Source: Lacticaseibacillus suilingensis (GTDB lineage Bacteria; Bacillota; Bacilli; Lactobacillales; Lactobacillaceae). From it: 48,982 nt of DNA. The stretch covers positions 1 to 48,982 of the forward strand of contig NZ_BOLV01000017.1 in assembly GCF_016861845.1 (NCBI RefSeq), in the 5' to 3' direction. Position 1 is the stretch's first letter. Each line of letters begins with the position of its first letter. This document shows, piece after piece, positions 15,997 through 23,076 of the stretch. Made by a program: the position numbers and the translations under genes. Below the pieces are notes generated by a model that did not search any database, had not been told where the DNA came from, and saw only the letters and a list, made by a program, of their open reading frames with translations.

Positions 15997-16260
15997 CTAT
16001 TCATCGCTGACGCCCAGATACGAAGGCCGCAAGCCATCTTCACCCTCATATGAAGTGAATGAGAATAGCTTATTCATACCGTCGTTAGTCTGTTCGCTGT
16101 CGATATGCAGGTGCTGGTAGGATTCAGGGCTTTCTTCCATGAGTTCCACCATGTCTTGCAGAATCTCGTCTGGATCAAGGCGGTAGTCAATGTCGATTTC
16201 TTCGTTATAGTCGTCGATGAATACTTCACGACCAACTACGGTCATGGCGGAAGTCATCAT
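15997..16260 (-). CDS. Small acidic ICE protein, paralogue E of five
   Basis: The gene encodes about 87 residues. AAAGGAG is followed by TTG, ATG and ATG in frame, and the first ATG (16260) is chosen. The sequence has the family pattern: FIDDYNEEIDIDYRLDPDEI, an acidic helix (LQDMVELMEESPES), HLHIDSE, and the strand pair LFSFTSYEGEDGLRPSYLGV ending SDE. It is the first gene of the run of small acidic proteins after the DUF961 genes. Function is unknown. Confidence 0.7.
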   Translation of the reverse strand: MMTSAMTVVGREVFIDDYNEEIDIDYRLDPDEILQDMVELMEESPESYQHLHIDSEQTNDGMNKLFSFTSYEGEDGLRPSYLGVSDE

Positions 16261-16334
16261 CAATAATCAACTCCTTTCGTTAGTCACAAGTAACCGCCGC
16301 AGCGGGCGGTGCGCGGGAGGAGTGGGACAGTGAG

Positions 16335-16706
16335 TTATTTCTTGTCATTGTTGTTTAGCTTCTCCTGTGGCTTTACCGGTGCGGTGGCAATCACGAGATC
16401 CTTAGCTTTCATGAACCAAGAAGTCTCGACACGGTTAAACTCGGCATTGGCTAACGCATTGATTTCTGGATCAACCAAGGTCACGATCTGGTTGTACTTG
16501 AAGTCCTTGACGCCAGCCTCTGCCGGAATCGAAACTTGAATCATCATTCCTTGCTTCATGGATTTCAGGTCATAGGTGCGTTCCTTCACGTCGTCGGTGC
16601 GGTTGCCGTCTTCGTCTTGCACGAAGCGTTCACGACGCTGGCCGGAGAACTTCAAAACGCCAAAAGTCTTTTCTAAGTCGATTATGATACCTTCTGCTAA
16701 TCGCAT
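16335..16706 (-). CDS. DUF961/YdcP-family ICE protein (Tn916 Orf22 type)
   Basis: The 123-residue protein contains the DUF961 signature: an N-terminal beta strand leading to LEKTFGVLKFSGQRRER, then VKERTYDLKSMKQGMMIQVSIPAEAGVKDF and a VTLVDPEI motif. Proteins of this family come in pairs at the start of the transfer module of Tn916-like elements (Orf22 and Orf23) and of ICEBs1 (YdcP). Their biochemical function is not established. It is paralogous to the next upstream gene (compare EKTFGVLKFSG with EKTFGHLFFGS). The start ATG is preceded by GAGGAAAA. Confidence 0.88.
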   Translation of the reverse strand: MRLAEGIIIDLEKTFGVLKFSGQRRERFVQDEDGNRTDDVKERTYDLKSMKQGMMIQVSIPAEAGVKDFKYNQIVTLVDPEINALANAEFNRVETSWFMKAKDLVIATAPVKPQEKLNNNDKK

Positions 16707-16727
16707 GTGTTTTCCTCTTTTCTTTGT

Positions 16728-17048
16728 TTAAACTGGGATAATGTCGTCGGCATGGCAGATGTAGCGGACAAAGCCCTGATCGCCGATGCGGTAACCGACT
16801 GTTGCAATCCGTGGGTTGACGATCATCACCGGCGAATCAACTTCGATGGTTTCGCCTTTCTCACCTTTTTTGGCGGGAATGGTGATCTCAATGTTGTCAG
16901 TGCGTTGTAAGTCCGAGAACAACTCGTAAGTGCGCGACACGACTTTGCGATTGTCACGGTCGCCATCTTGCAGCTCCCGCTTGAGCGAGCCGAAGAACAA
17001 GTGGCCGAACGTCTTTTCAATGTTTGGTGCAACAAATTTGAGTTCCAT
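16728..17048 (-). CDS. DUF961/YdcP-family ICE protein (Tn916 Orf23 type)
   Basis: The 106-residue protein starts MELKFVAPNIEKTFGHLFFG and continues with SRTYELFSDLQRTDNIEITIPAKKG and a VMIVNPRI motif, the DUF961 pattern. It is the partner of the adjacent Orf22-type gene. Gene order (SpoVG-like, Orf23, Orf22) places it at the front of the transfer module. The start is supported by GAAAGGAAG upstream. No catalytic residues are apparent; these are probably structural or regulatory proteins. Confidence 0.88.
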   Translation of the reverse strand: MELKFVAPNIEKTFGHLFFGSLKRELQDGDRDNRKVVSRTYELFSDLQRTDNIEITIPAKKGEKGETIEVDSPVMIVNPRIATVGYRIGDQGFVRYICHADDIIPV

Positions 17049-17090
17049 GTTGTAGTCTTCCTTTCGTATTCAAAAAGCCGGGTAGGTGGG

Positions 17091-17333
17091 CTACTCGGCT
17101 GTGGCTTGGTGATAGTATTCGGTTAGTTGTTGAAGTAGGTAGTTGTAAAATGATTTGGAGATTGGGTGAACCGTGCGACCATCAGCGTATCGTGGGAACT
17201 GGATATACAAGCGATGCTGACCTTCGATGAGCTTCACGTTTTTCAAGATGAGTACATGATCCAGTACGATGTCGCCTTGGAGCAACACATCGCCGCCGGG
17301 GTCAGGGTACATATTAATAGAAGAAATGCGCAT
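17091..17333 (-). CDS. SpoVG-like small protein
   Basis: The gene encodes 80 residues starting MRISSINMYPDPGGDVLLQG. The pattern of an N-terminal strand with VxxINMY, then GDIVLDHVLILKNVKLIEG, LYIQFPRY and a C-terminal HPISKSFYNYLLQQLTEYY matches the SpoVG fold (compare the VHDIRVI, LFVAMP and HPI motifs of SpoVG). SpoVG proteins bind nucleic acid and act as regulators, and several ICEs carry relatives. It begins one base after the stop of the large adhesin gene (TAACATG) and has only a weak ribosome binding site of its own, so its translation probably depends on ribosomes finishing the adhesin. Confidence 0.7.
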   Translation of the reverse strand: MRISSINMYPDPGGDVLLQGDIVLDHVLILKNVKLIEGQHRLYIQFPRYADGRTVHPISKSFYNYLLQQLTEYYHQATAE

Positions 17334-17334
17334 G

Positions 17335-20300
17335 TTACTTACCGTCTTTCTTCTTGGTGCCACCAATCACAACCATTGCAGCGAGTATGCCGAGAAGCAG
17401 TACTACACCGATGACCATGAGCCAACCAGCCTTGGCGTTACCAGTTTGTGGTAGACCAGGCTTCGGCGTTTGCTTGTCTTTCATGATAGCCTTCACGATT
17501 TCACCGTCCTTCGTGATCTCGAATGGTACAAGGGCTTCGCTGATTTCGTAGCCCTTTGGTGCGTCGTATTCTTGGAATCTGTACTTGCCAGCAGGCAGGT
17601 TACCAAAGGAGAAGACCCCGTTCTTGTCGGTGCGACCAGATACGACTGTCTTGCCGTCTTCGTCCAGAATGCGGATACCCGTGTTTGGCAGTCGCTTGCC
17701 GGTTGAAACGTCGGTCTTGGTCAGTTCACCCGTACCCTTGATCAAGTTGTTGTTCAGTTCAAAGGCGATGGTTGGTTCCTTGGCGTCAGCCTTGGCCTCA
17801 CCAATCTGCTTGTCCTTGCCATGAAAGACCGTCACGCCGTCCTTGGTGGAGACGAGCTTGAGAGTTTCCTTGGACAGTACAAGGTTTGTAGCAGAAGGCG
17901 TGGATTCACGGAGATAAAAGGTTCCAACTGGTAGGTGCTTGATAGAGCCAGTGGAATCCCTGCCGACGGTGATGGTCTGAATGACCTTCTTGTCAGCATC
18001 AAGCAGTTCAAAGACCGCACCGGCAGCATTACCGGTCATGGCGTAGGAGTAACCCTTGCCCGAAACCAGCGTGGCAACTTCGTTGATCTTCTTGAATGAC
18101 AGTTCGTTTTCGTGGAGCTTGTTCTCAATCTGCTTACCGTCGTTGATCTTGATATGCTTGATCTTCTCGTTGTCAGTGGTGTTGAAGTGGAAGCCGTACA
18201 TCGTCGTGCTCAAATCATGGCTATGGCCAGCATCAAGTTCTTTGACGTAGTAGTAGCCAACCGGTAGCTGAATCGCATCGAACGCAGCTTTCCCATCCTT
18301 GACCGTGGTTGTTGCGAGCAACGATTGTGCTGGAACCTCGGTGTCACCGATCTTAGTGGCGGCCATGGAGAACAGGCCAAAGACCTGTCCATTACCGGCG
18401 ACGTTCTTGATTTCTGGGAGGTTGTTCTTCCACCCTGTGAGGCTCTCCTCCTGCTTGTTGAGCGTGATGTCGAGCTGCTGGAAGTCGTTCTTAGCTTCAA
18501 GTGAGGTAGAGGTCACCGTCACTTCTTGTCCAGCATACTTGAGTTCAAAGGCAATTGGATCGGTGTTCAGAATGAACCCGTTTGGTGCAGACACTTCGGT
18601 TGCAGTGTACTTGCCGAGGTAGAGTTCTGGGGTTTGAATCTGTCCTTGAGCATCAGTGGTGCCAGTGGCAACCACGTCACCCTTGTGGGCACGAACGGTG
18701 CCGTCAGCAGTCGTAATGTCTTCGGCAGCTTTGAACTCGAACTTCGCACCAGCCAGAGCGGTGTAGTCGTACTTGAACTTGTACTGATCGCCATATTCAG
18801 TTTCAACCTTTTCGACGGCGACTGGGGTAGCCCCGGTCTTGGTCAAGGTAGCGACACCCTTTTGGGAGAGGTCAGCAAACTTGATGACCACGATGCCGTC
18901 CTTGTGACTACCGTCGATGGTGAACTTGGCCGGTTCCTTAGCTAGTACATAGCCTTCTGGGGCTTGGACTTCTTCGAGCAGGTACTTGCCGTAGCCAAGC
19001 GCTTCGGCGGTGATCAACTTGCCGGAATTGTCAGTCACAAACTTATCAGTTGTGCCGGACTTATCAGCAGTTGGCTGGACTTCGTACTTGTTGGTTTGCA
19101 GGTTCTTAACACGGAAGATTGCGCCAGCGCGTAGCACGGTCTTCCCGGTTTCGGTATCAACCTTGACCACCCGTAGCTTTTCTTCGATAACCTTGTTTTC
19201 AATGCTATAATGTTGGGACTTCTGGGTGCCGTCAACAACAACTGTGAACGGCTTGATCCCTTTGTAGCCTGTTGGGGTTTTGGTTTCGGTGACGGTGTAG
19301 GTGTCGTAAGGTAAATCCGCGAATTTCACGTAGCCTTGGGCATCGGTGAGGCCGGTACGGACAACCTTACCGGTAGTCTTGCTGGTCACAGTGAACTGGG
19401 TGTCCTTGAGCATGACTGGCTTAGTGCCTTTGCCTTGGGTTGTCCAGTCGTAGTTCCCGTACTTGAGCAGGTCGAGATCACCAGTGATGACTTGTTCCTT
19501 AACCGTCGTGGTAGCAGTTGCAGTCGTGACGTTCTGACCAGCGTAAGCCAGCTTGAAGGCGTGCTTTTGCGGATCAAGAACGTAACCGGGTGGGGCCTTC
19601 ACTTCTTGCCAGTAGTAATCGTCCAGCTCCAAGTTAGAAACGGATGCGGTATTGTTGGCGATCGTCACTGACTTCACGAGCTTGTCATCGGTTGCACGGT
19701 GGAGTTCGTAGACAGCACCGTTAAGGCTGGCAGCACCTTGTGGCTGCTTACCAGTAGCCGCATCTTCCTTGATGATGGTGGCAGTGCCGCGTTGTTCTTG
19801 ATCAGTCGTATCGACATGAGCAGTTGTGACCGCGACGGTCTGACCAGCGTACTTCAATTCAAATGGCAGCTTGGTCGTGTTCAGAACATATCCAGCAGGG
19901 GCTTTTTCTTCAAGCGCGTAGTAGCTACCGAGCTTGAGGTTCTGCAAGGTGCCTTTACCGTTGCCATCGGTCGTGATTGCACCAACTCGCGTACCGGTGC
20001 TGGTGTAGATCCCATACACCGCGCCGTTCAGGGAGTAGTAGGCATTGAACATATCGCTACCGAACTCTTTACCAATCTTGGCAAGGGTCACGTTGCCGAG
20101 CTGTTCCTTGTTGCCGAGGACAACTTCGACGGTCTTGTTGGGTTCAATGGTGGCTTCCTTGAGTTCGCCCTTGTTCACATACCCGTTAGGAGCAGTGACT
20201 TCCGAGACGGTGACCTTGGTGCCAGCCTTCAAATCATTCAAGGCGGCATACCCGTCAGCGCCAGTCGTGACTTCTTTGGAAGTACCATTGTATGCGAACT

Positions 20301-21144
20301 TGAGCTTCGCCCCCGGCAAGGCTTTGTTGGTGTCGGCATCGACCTTCTTGGCTTTCAGGTTCCCGTTCAGGTTGACCTTGATTGGTAGACTGAACTCGCC
20401 GTTGCTGGATAACTTGAAGTTGACCAGCTTTTGTTGGGAACCCTTTGTATAAACGAATGAGGTACCAACGTCAGCAGCTTTGGCGATTGCATAGGCGACC
20501 TTACCGGAAGCCTTAGACTGGGCGGTAGCAGTTAATGTGAGCTTGTTGCCGGACTTCGTAATCTTGAGGTTTGCGGTATTCGCTGTTTGTTGGGCAAAAG
20601 CCGCAAGCCGCCCGTTGGTGTCCGTCAAGGTTATTGAATCGCCAACTGCGAGTGTGATCTGTTTGCCGTTGAACGATGGCTTGCGATCATGCGCCGCGAC
20701 CTTATCGAGAATCGCTTTCTTCTCGGTTTGGTAGGTCTTGTTCGGCGTGGTGAGTAACGTGTCTCCGAGAGTCTCCCAGATGACCATCTGGGTCACGGCG
20801 TAGTTACGGTTGGTTGGGTTCTGGTAGTAGCCGTAGTAAGCAATCTTGGCTAGTTGATCTTTCTTACTGTCGGCGTAATTGCTGGGGTTGTAGCCGGAGC
20901 CGCTCATATCGAGATCGACTCCGTGCTCCACACAAAACGCCACCTTGCCGTTCAGTTTCTTCATCCACATGCCGGTGTCCGTCCAATGTAGACCATTGAA
21001 TAGATGTAGGTGCCAAGTGTTGCGCCAATCTGCGACCTTGGTGTTGGTCATGCTGGCGGCAATTGCCAGTGAAGCGGGGATAAAGAGCTGGATAAATATA
21101 ACAACTAATGCGGCGAATATTGAGGTTCGCCGAGCTGTTTTCAT
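17335..21144 (-). CDS. LPQTG-anchored thioester/SpaA-repeat surface protein
   Basis: The gene encodes about 1269 residues from the ATG at 21144 (AGGAGG upstream). Residues 1-32 form a signal peptide. An N-terminal thioester domain carries the predicted Cys71 in AFCVEHG and Gln119 in AVTQMVIW, whose covalent bond can react with host or cell-surface amines. About nine SpaA/Cna-B-type beta-sandwich repeats follow, each ending in a motif such as APAGYVLNTTKLPFEL or APEGYVLAKEPAKFTI, and likely locked by Lys-Asn/Asp isopeptide bonds. The C-terminus has LPQTG at about 1231, a hydrophobic helix and KKKDGK, for sortase anchoring. It is the first gene of the ICE transfer operon and is coupled to the SpoVG-like gene. 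By analogy with ICE-borne aggregation proteins it may promote donor-recipient contact, or be cargo for host adhesion. Confidence 0.9.
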   Translation of the reverse strand: MKTARRTSIFAALVVIFIQLFIPASLAIAASMTNTKVADWRNTWHLHLFNGLHWTDTGMWMKKLNGKVAFCVEHGVDLDMSGSGYNPSNYADSKKDQLAKIAYYGYYQNPTNRNYAVTQMVIWETLGDTLLTTPNKTYQTEKKAILDKVAAHDRKPSFNGKQITLAVGDSITLTDTNGRLAAFAQQTANTANLKITKSGNKLTLTATAQSKASGKVAYAIAKAADVGTSFVYTKGSQQKLVNFKLSSNGEFSLPIKVNLNGNLKAKKVDADTNKALPGAKLKFAYNGTSKEVTTGADGYAALNDLKAGTKVTVSEVTAPNGYVNKGELKEATIEPNKTVEVVLGNKEQLGNVTLAKIGKEFGSDMFNAYYSLNGAVYGIYTSTGTRVGAITTDGNGKGTLQNLKLGSYYALEEKAPAGYVLNTTKLPFELKYAGQTVAVTTAHVDTTDQEQRGTATIIKEDAATGKQPQGAASLNGAVYELHRATDDKLVKSVTIANNTASVSNLELDDYYWQEVKAPPGYVLDPQKHAFKLAYAGQNVTTATATTTVKEQVITGDLDLLKYGNYDWTTQGKGTKPVMLKDTQFTVTSKTTGKVVRTGLTDAQGYVKFADLPYDTYTVTETKTPTGYKGIKPFTVVVDGTQKSQHYSIENKVIEEKLRVVKVDTETGKTVLRAGAIFRVKNLQTNKYEVQPTADKSGTTDKFVTDNSGKLITAEALGYGKYLLEEVQAPEGYVLAKEPAKFTIDGSHKDGIVVIKFADLSQKGVATLTKTGATPVAVEKVETEYGDQYKFKYDYTALAGAKFEFKAAEDITTADGTVRAHKGDVVATGTTDAQGQIQTPELYLGKYTATEVSAPNGFILNTDPIAFELKYAGQEVTVTSTSLEAKNDFQQLDITLNKQEESLTGWKNNLPEIKNVAGNGQVFGLFSMAATKIGDTEVPAQSLLATTTVKDGKAAFDAIQLPVGYYYVKELDAGHSHDLSTTMYGFHFNTTDNEKIKHIKINDGKQIENKLHENELSFKKINEVATLVSGKGYSYAMTGNAAGAVFELLDADKKVIQTITVGRDSTGSIKHLPVGTFYLRESTPSATNLVLSKETLKLVSTKDGVTVFHGKDKQIGEAKADAKEPTIAFELNNNLIKGTGELTKTDVSTGKRLPNTGIRILDEDGKTVVSGRTDKNGVFSFGNLPAGKYRFQEYDAPKGYEISEALVPFEITKDGEIVKAIMKDKQTPKPGLPQTGNAKAGWLMVIGVVLLLGILAAMVVIGGTKKKDGK

Positions 21145-21205
21145 CAATGATTTTTCCTCCTGAGTTTTCTGAAAATAGAGCTGCAATTTTTACTTGAGCA
21201 CACAA

Positions 21206-21233
21206 AAAGCAGAAGATGTACGTCTTCTGCTTT
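21206..21233 (-). terminator. Terminator-like hairpin in the adhesin leader
   Basis: AAAGCAGAAGA (21206-21216) pairs perfectly with TCTTCTGCTTT (21223-21233) around a 6-base loop. On the minus strand the stem runs into TTTTTG, an intrinsic terminator. It lies about 60 bases upstream of the adhesin start and no gene precedes it on that strand. It is therefore either an attenuator of the transfer operon or a barrier to transcription entering from the chromosome. Confidence 0.65.
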
Positions 21234-21249
21234 ACGTTAATCGTAGCCT

Positions 21250-21326
21250 TACGAAATGCTCAAAATGTACGAAATGTGTCGCTCCATTTCCTTTTGTATG
21301 AAATTTAGTGAAACTTGGTGAAAGAG
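21250..21326. repeat. Short direct repeats near the ICE end
   Basis: TACGAAATG occurs at 21250-21258 and again at 21268-21276. Three 10-base units follow (21297-21326), each with TGAAA at its centre: TATGAAATTT, AGTGAAACTT, GGTGAAAGAG. Short direct repeats just inside an ICE end are typical arm-type binding sites for tyrosine integrases, and position and spacing fit that role. The assignment is an inference. Confidence 0.45.
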
Positions 21327-21385
21327 AAAGTCAGTAATATCAAGGATTTTAAAGCCTTGAAAACTGTGTGAAAGCGAGATACTTA

Positions 21386-21436
21386 AAGTACGGTTTGAAG
21401 AAGGCCCGCAAGGCGAGTCAATTCTCCAAGCGTTAA
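21386..21436 (+). other. ICE attachment site: 3' end of rpsI (ribosomal protein S9)
   Basis: Read on the plus strand, AAG TAC GGT to TAA translates as KYGLKKARKASQFSKR and a stop. This is the conserved C-terminus of ribosomal protein S9. Upstream in the same frame it soon meets a stop codon and no S9 sequence, and downstream it runs into an intrinsic terminator. A 3' fragment of a conserved gene at the very edge of an ICE is the signature of site-specific integration into that gene, the intact copy being restored at the other end. rpsI is, to my knowledge, a used integration site for ICEs of streptococci and relatives. This marks the right border of the ICE. The core duplicated sequence is within this interval, exact limits unknown. 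Confidence 0.8.
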
Positions 21437-21460
21437 TCTTGCGCTCAATGCATTTAAAAG

Positions 21461-21492
21461 TAAGCTTGCCCTGGTGGCAGGCTTATTTTTTT
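21461..21492 (+). terminator. Intrinsic terminator, originally of rpsI
   Basis: TAAGCTTGCC and GGCAGGCTTA form a 10-bp stem (one T-G pair) around CTGGT, followed by TTTTTTT on the plus strand. It stands 25 bases beyond the rpsI stop codon and was probably the terminator of the rplM-rpsI operon before integration. Confidence 0.85.
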
Positions 21493-21744
21493 GCGTTCGC
21501 AGAGGTGAAAGGGTGTCGTTGTGCTTGAAAGGTTCGTTATCATTGGTGGTATTTGGCATCAAGTACCACAAGTTGCTGATATATCTCACAGTAATGGGAT
21601 TCATTCACCATCTTGCTCCGAAGCTAACGTATTTAATGGGACAACAAAGCGATTTTGACGATTGGACGACTGCGCATTTTGGGCCAAAGTGACTAGGCGA
21701 CTGGGGTGCTTTGCGCTAAACTGTGAAAGTTAAAGGAGTGAGGC
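21493..21744. other. Intergenic stretch before the NRAMP gene
   Basis: No credible gene is seen. The short frames on both strands have no ribosome binding site and no family resemblance. The promoter of the metal-transporter gene must lie here, but I could not pick a clear -35/-10 pair. AAAGGAG at 21733-21739 serves the next gene. Confidence 0.4.
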
Positions 21745-23001
21745 ATAATCGCACGAGAGAAAATAATACGCCGTGCTTTTTGGCAGCGTCATCGCTTTTT
21801 GGCGGTGTGGGGACCAGGGCTATTGGTGATGCTGGCCGATACCGATGCTGGGTGCTTAATTACCGCGGCGCAGTCTGGCGCACAGTGGGGCTACACCATG
21901 GTGCTGCCGCAGCTGGTGCTGATACCTGTTTTGTTTATGGCCCAAGAAATGACGGTGCGGTTGGGGATTATCACTCAGGAAGGGCATGGGGCCCTGATTC
22001 GCCAGTACTTTGGCCGTGGCTGGGCCTGGCTGGCTGCGATTACGCTGGGGATTTCCGCGGTTGGAGCGCTGCTGACAGAATTCATCGGCATTGCTGGCGT
22101 CGGGGAACTGTTTGGCGTGTCTAAGTGGATCACGATACCCATTGCCACGATTTTTCTGGTTAGTCTGGCCTTTTTGGGCGAGTATCGGCGGGTGGAAAAA
22201 ATCGGGGTGTTGGTGGGCTTGGCCGAGTTCGTTTTCATCATCGCGATGTTTATGGCGCGGCCGCAGTTGTCAGACCTGCTGCAGGGGTTGGTGACGATTC
22301 CTTGGCACAATCGCAGCTATGTGTACTTGGTGGCGGCGAATGTCGGGGCGGTGATCATGCCTTGGATGCTGTTCTATCAGCAAGGGGCGGTGATTGATAA
22401 GCACCTGACCCCGGCAGATATCCCACAAGAGCGCCGCGATACCGCGGTTGGCACGCTGGTGACCCAAGGCATCATGATTGTCTTTATTGTGACCTTTGCC
22501 GCAACGGTGGGCCAACACGGCGGCAGTGAGGCCTTCGCGACAGTGGGGCAGATGGCCAATGCCCTGGCGCCGTTTTTGGGCCGACTGCCGGCTAATCTGC
22601 TCATCGGCATGAGTCTGTTTGGTGGCTCGATGGTGGCGGCGCTGGTGGTGGCTTTGGCTGGGACTTGGGGTCTGACCGAGGTGCTAGGCTGGCCGCACAG
22701 CCTCAATGAACCCTTTAATCGGAAAAGCGCGGGCTTTTATCTGATCTACATCGGGGCCCATGTGATTGGGGCCGTGTTGGTGTTGGCCAACATCCAGCTG
22801 GTGGATCTGGCGGTGACCGTCGAAGTCATCAACGCGCTGCTGGTGCCCATTGTCCTCGGCTTTTTGCTCTTACTAGAGGCCAAGGCCTTACCAGACCGGT
22901 ATCGGATGCACGGGTGGTACCGGTTCGCCGCGACTAGCTTGTGTCTGCTGGTGATGATGTTTGGCCTGTACATGGTGGGGCCAATTCTCCACCTCTGGTA
23001 A
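21745..23001 (+). CDS. NRAMP-family divalent metal transporter
   Basis: The protein has about 11 membrane segments. Segment 1 carries GPGLLVMLADTDAGCLITA where canonical MntH proteins have the metal-binding DPGN motif. Segment 6 has VIMPWMLFYQQGA in place of the usual MPHN-like region. It belongs to a divergent NRAMP branch, and Mn, Fe or Mg uptake cannot be told apart by reading. The first standard start (TTG, 21799) has no ribosome binding site and would cut off a good N-terminus. AAAGGAG lies 6 bases before ATA at 21745, in frame, giving (M)IAREKIIRRAFWQRHRFLAVWGPG. A stop codon (TGA, 21739-21741) lies just upstream in frame. I therefore place the start at ATA, either a rare start codon or a mutated ATG. 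The gene has its own hairpin terminator. Confidence 0.8.
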   Translation: MIAREKIIRRAFWQRHRFLAVWGPGLLVMLADTDAGCLITAAQSGAQWGYTMVLPQLVLIPVLFMAQEMTVRLGIITQEGHGALIRQYFGRGWAWLAAITLGISAVGALLTEFIGIAGVGELFGVSKWITIPIATIFLVSLAFLGEYRRVEKIGVLVGLAEFVFIIAMFMARPQLSDLLQGLVTIPWHNRSYVYLVAANVGAVIMPWMLFYQQGAVIDKHLTPADIPQERRDTAVGTLVTQGIMIVFIVTFAATVGQHGGSEAFATVGQMANALAPFLGRLPANLLIGMSLFGGSMVAALVVALAGTWGLTEVLGWPHSLNEPFNRKSAGFYLIYIGAHVIGAVLVLANIQLVDLAVTVEVINALLVPIVLGFLLLLEAKALPDRYRMHGWYRFAATSLCLLVMMFGLYMVGPILHLW

Positions 23002-23010
23002 AGGTCAATG

Positions 23011-23032
23011 AGGGCGGTGCTTGCACCGCCTC
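23011..23032 (+). terminator. Hairpin after the NRAMP gene
   Basis: GAGGGCGGTGC and the following CACCGCCTC form a GC-rich stem of about 8 bp with a short loop, soon after the NRAMP stop. No strong T-run follows, so it may be a weak terminator or an mRNA 3' stabiliser. Confidence 0.5.
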
Positions 23033-23076
23033 GGGTTAACCAGTAGAATACGAGCAGTTAACCAAAGGAGCACATT

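Noticed and set aside
21383-21604. 73-codon minus-strand frame
   Set aside because: It is antisense to the rpsI 3' fragment and its terminator, so it cannot be a real gene.
21474-21692. 72-codon plus-strand frame before the NRAMP gene
   Set aside because: It starts inside the rpsI terminator, has no ribosome binding site and resembles no known protein.
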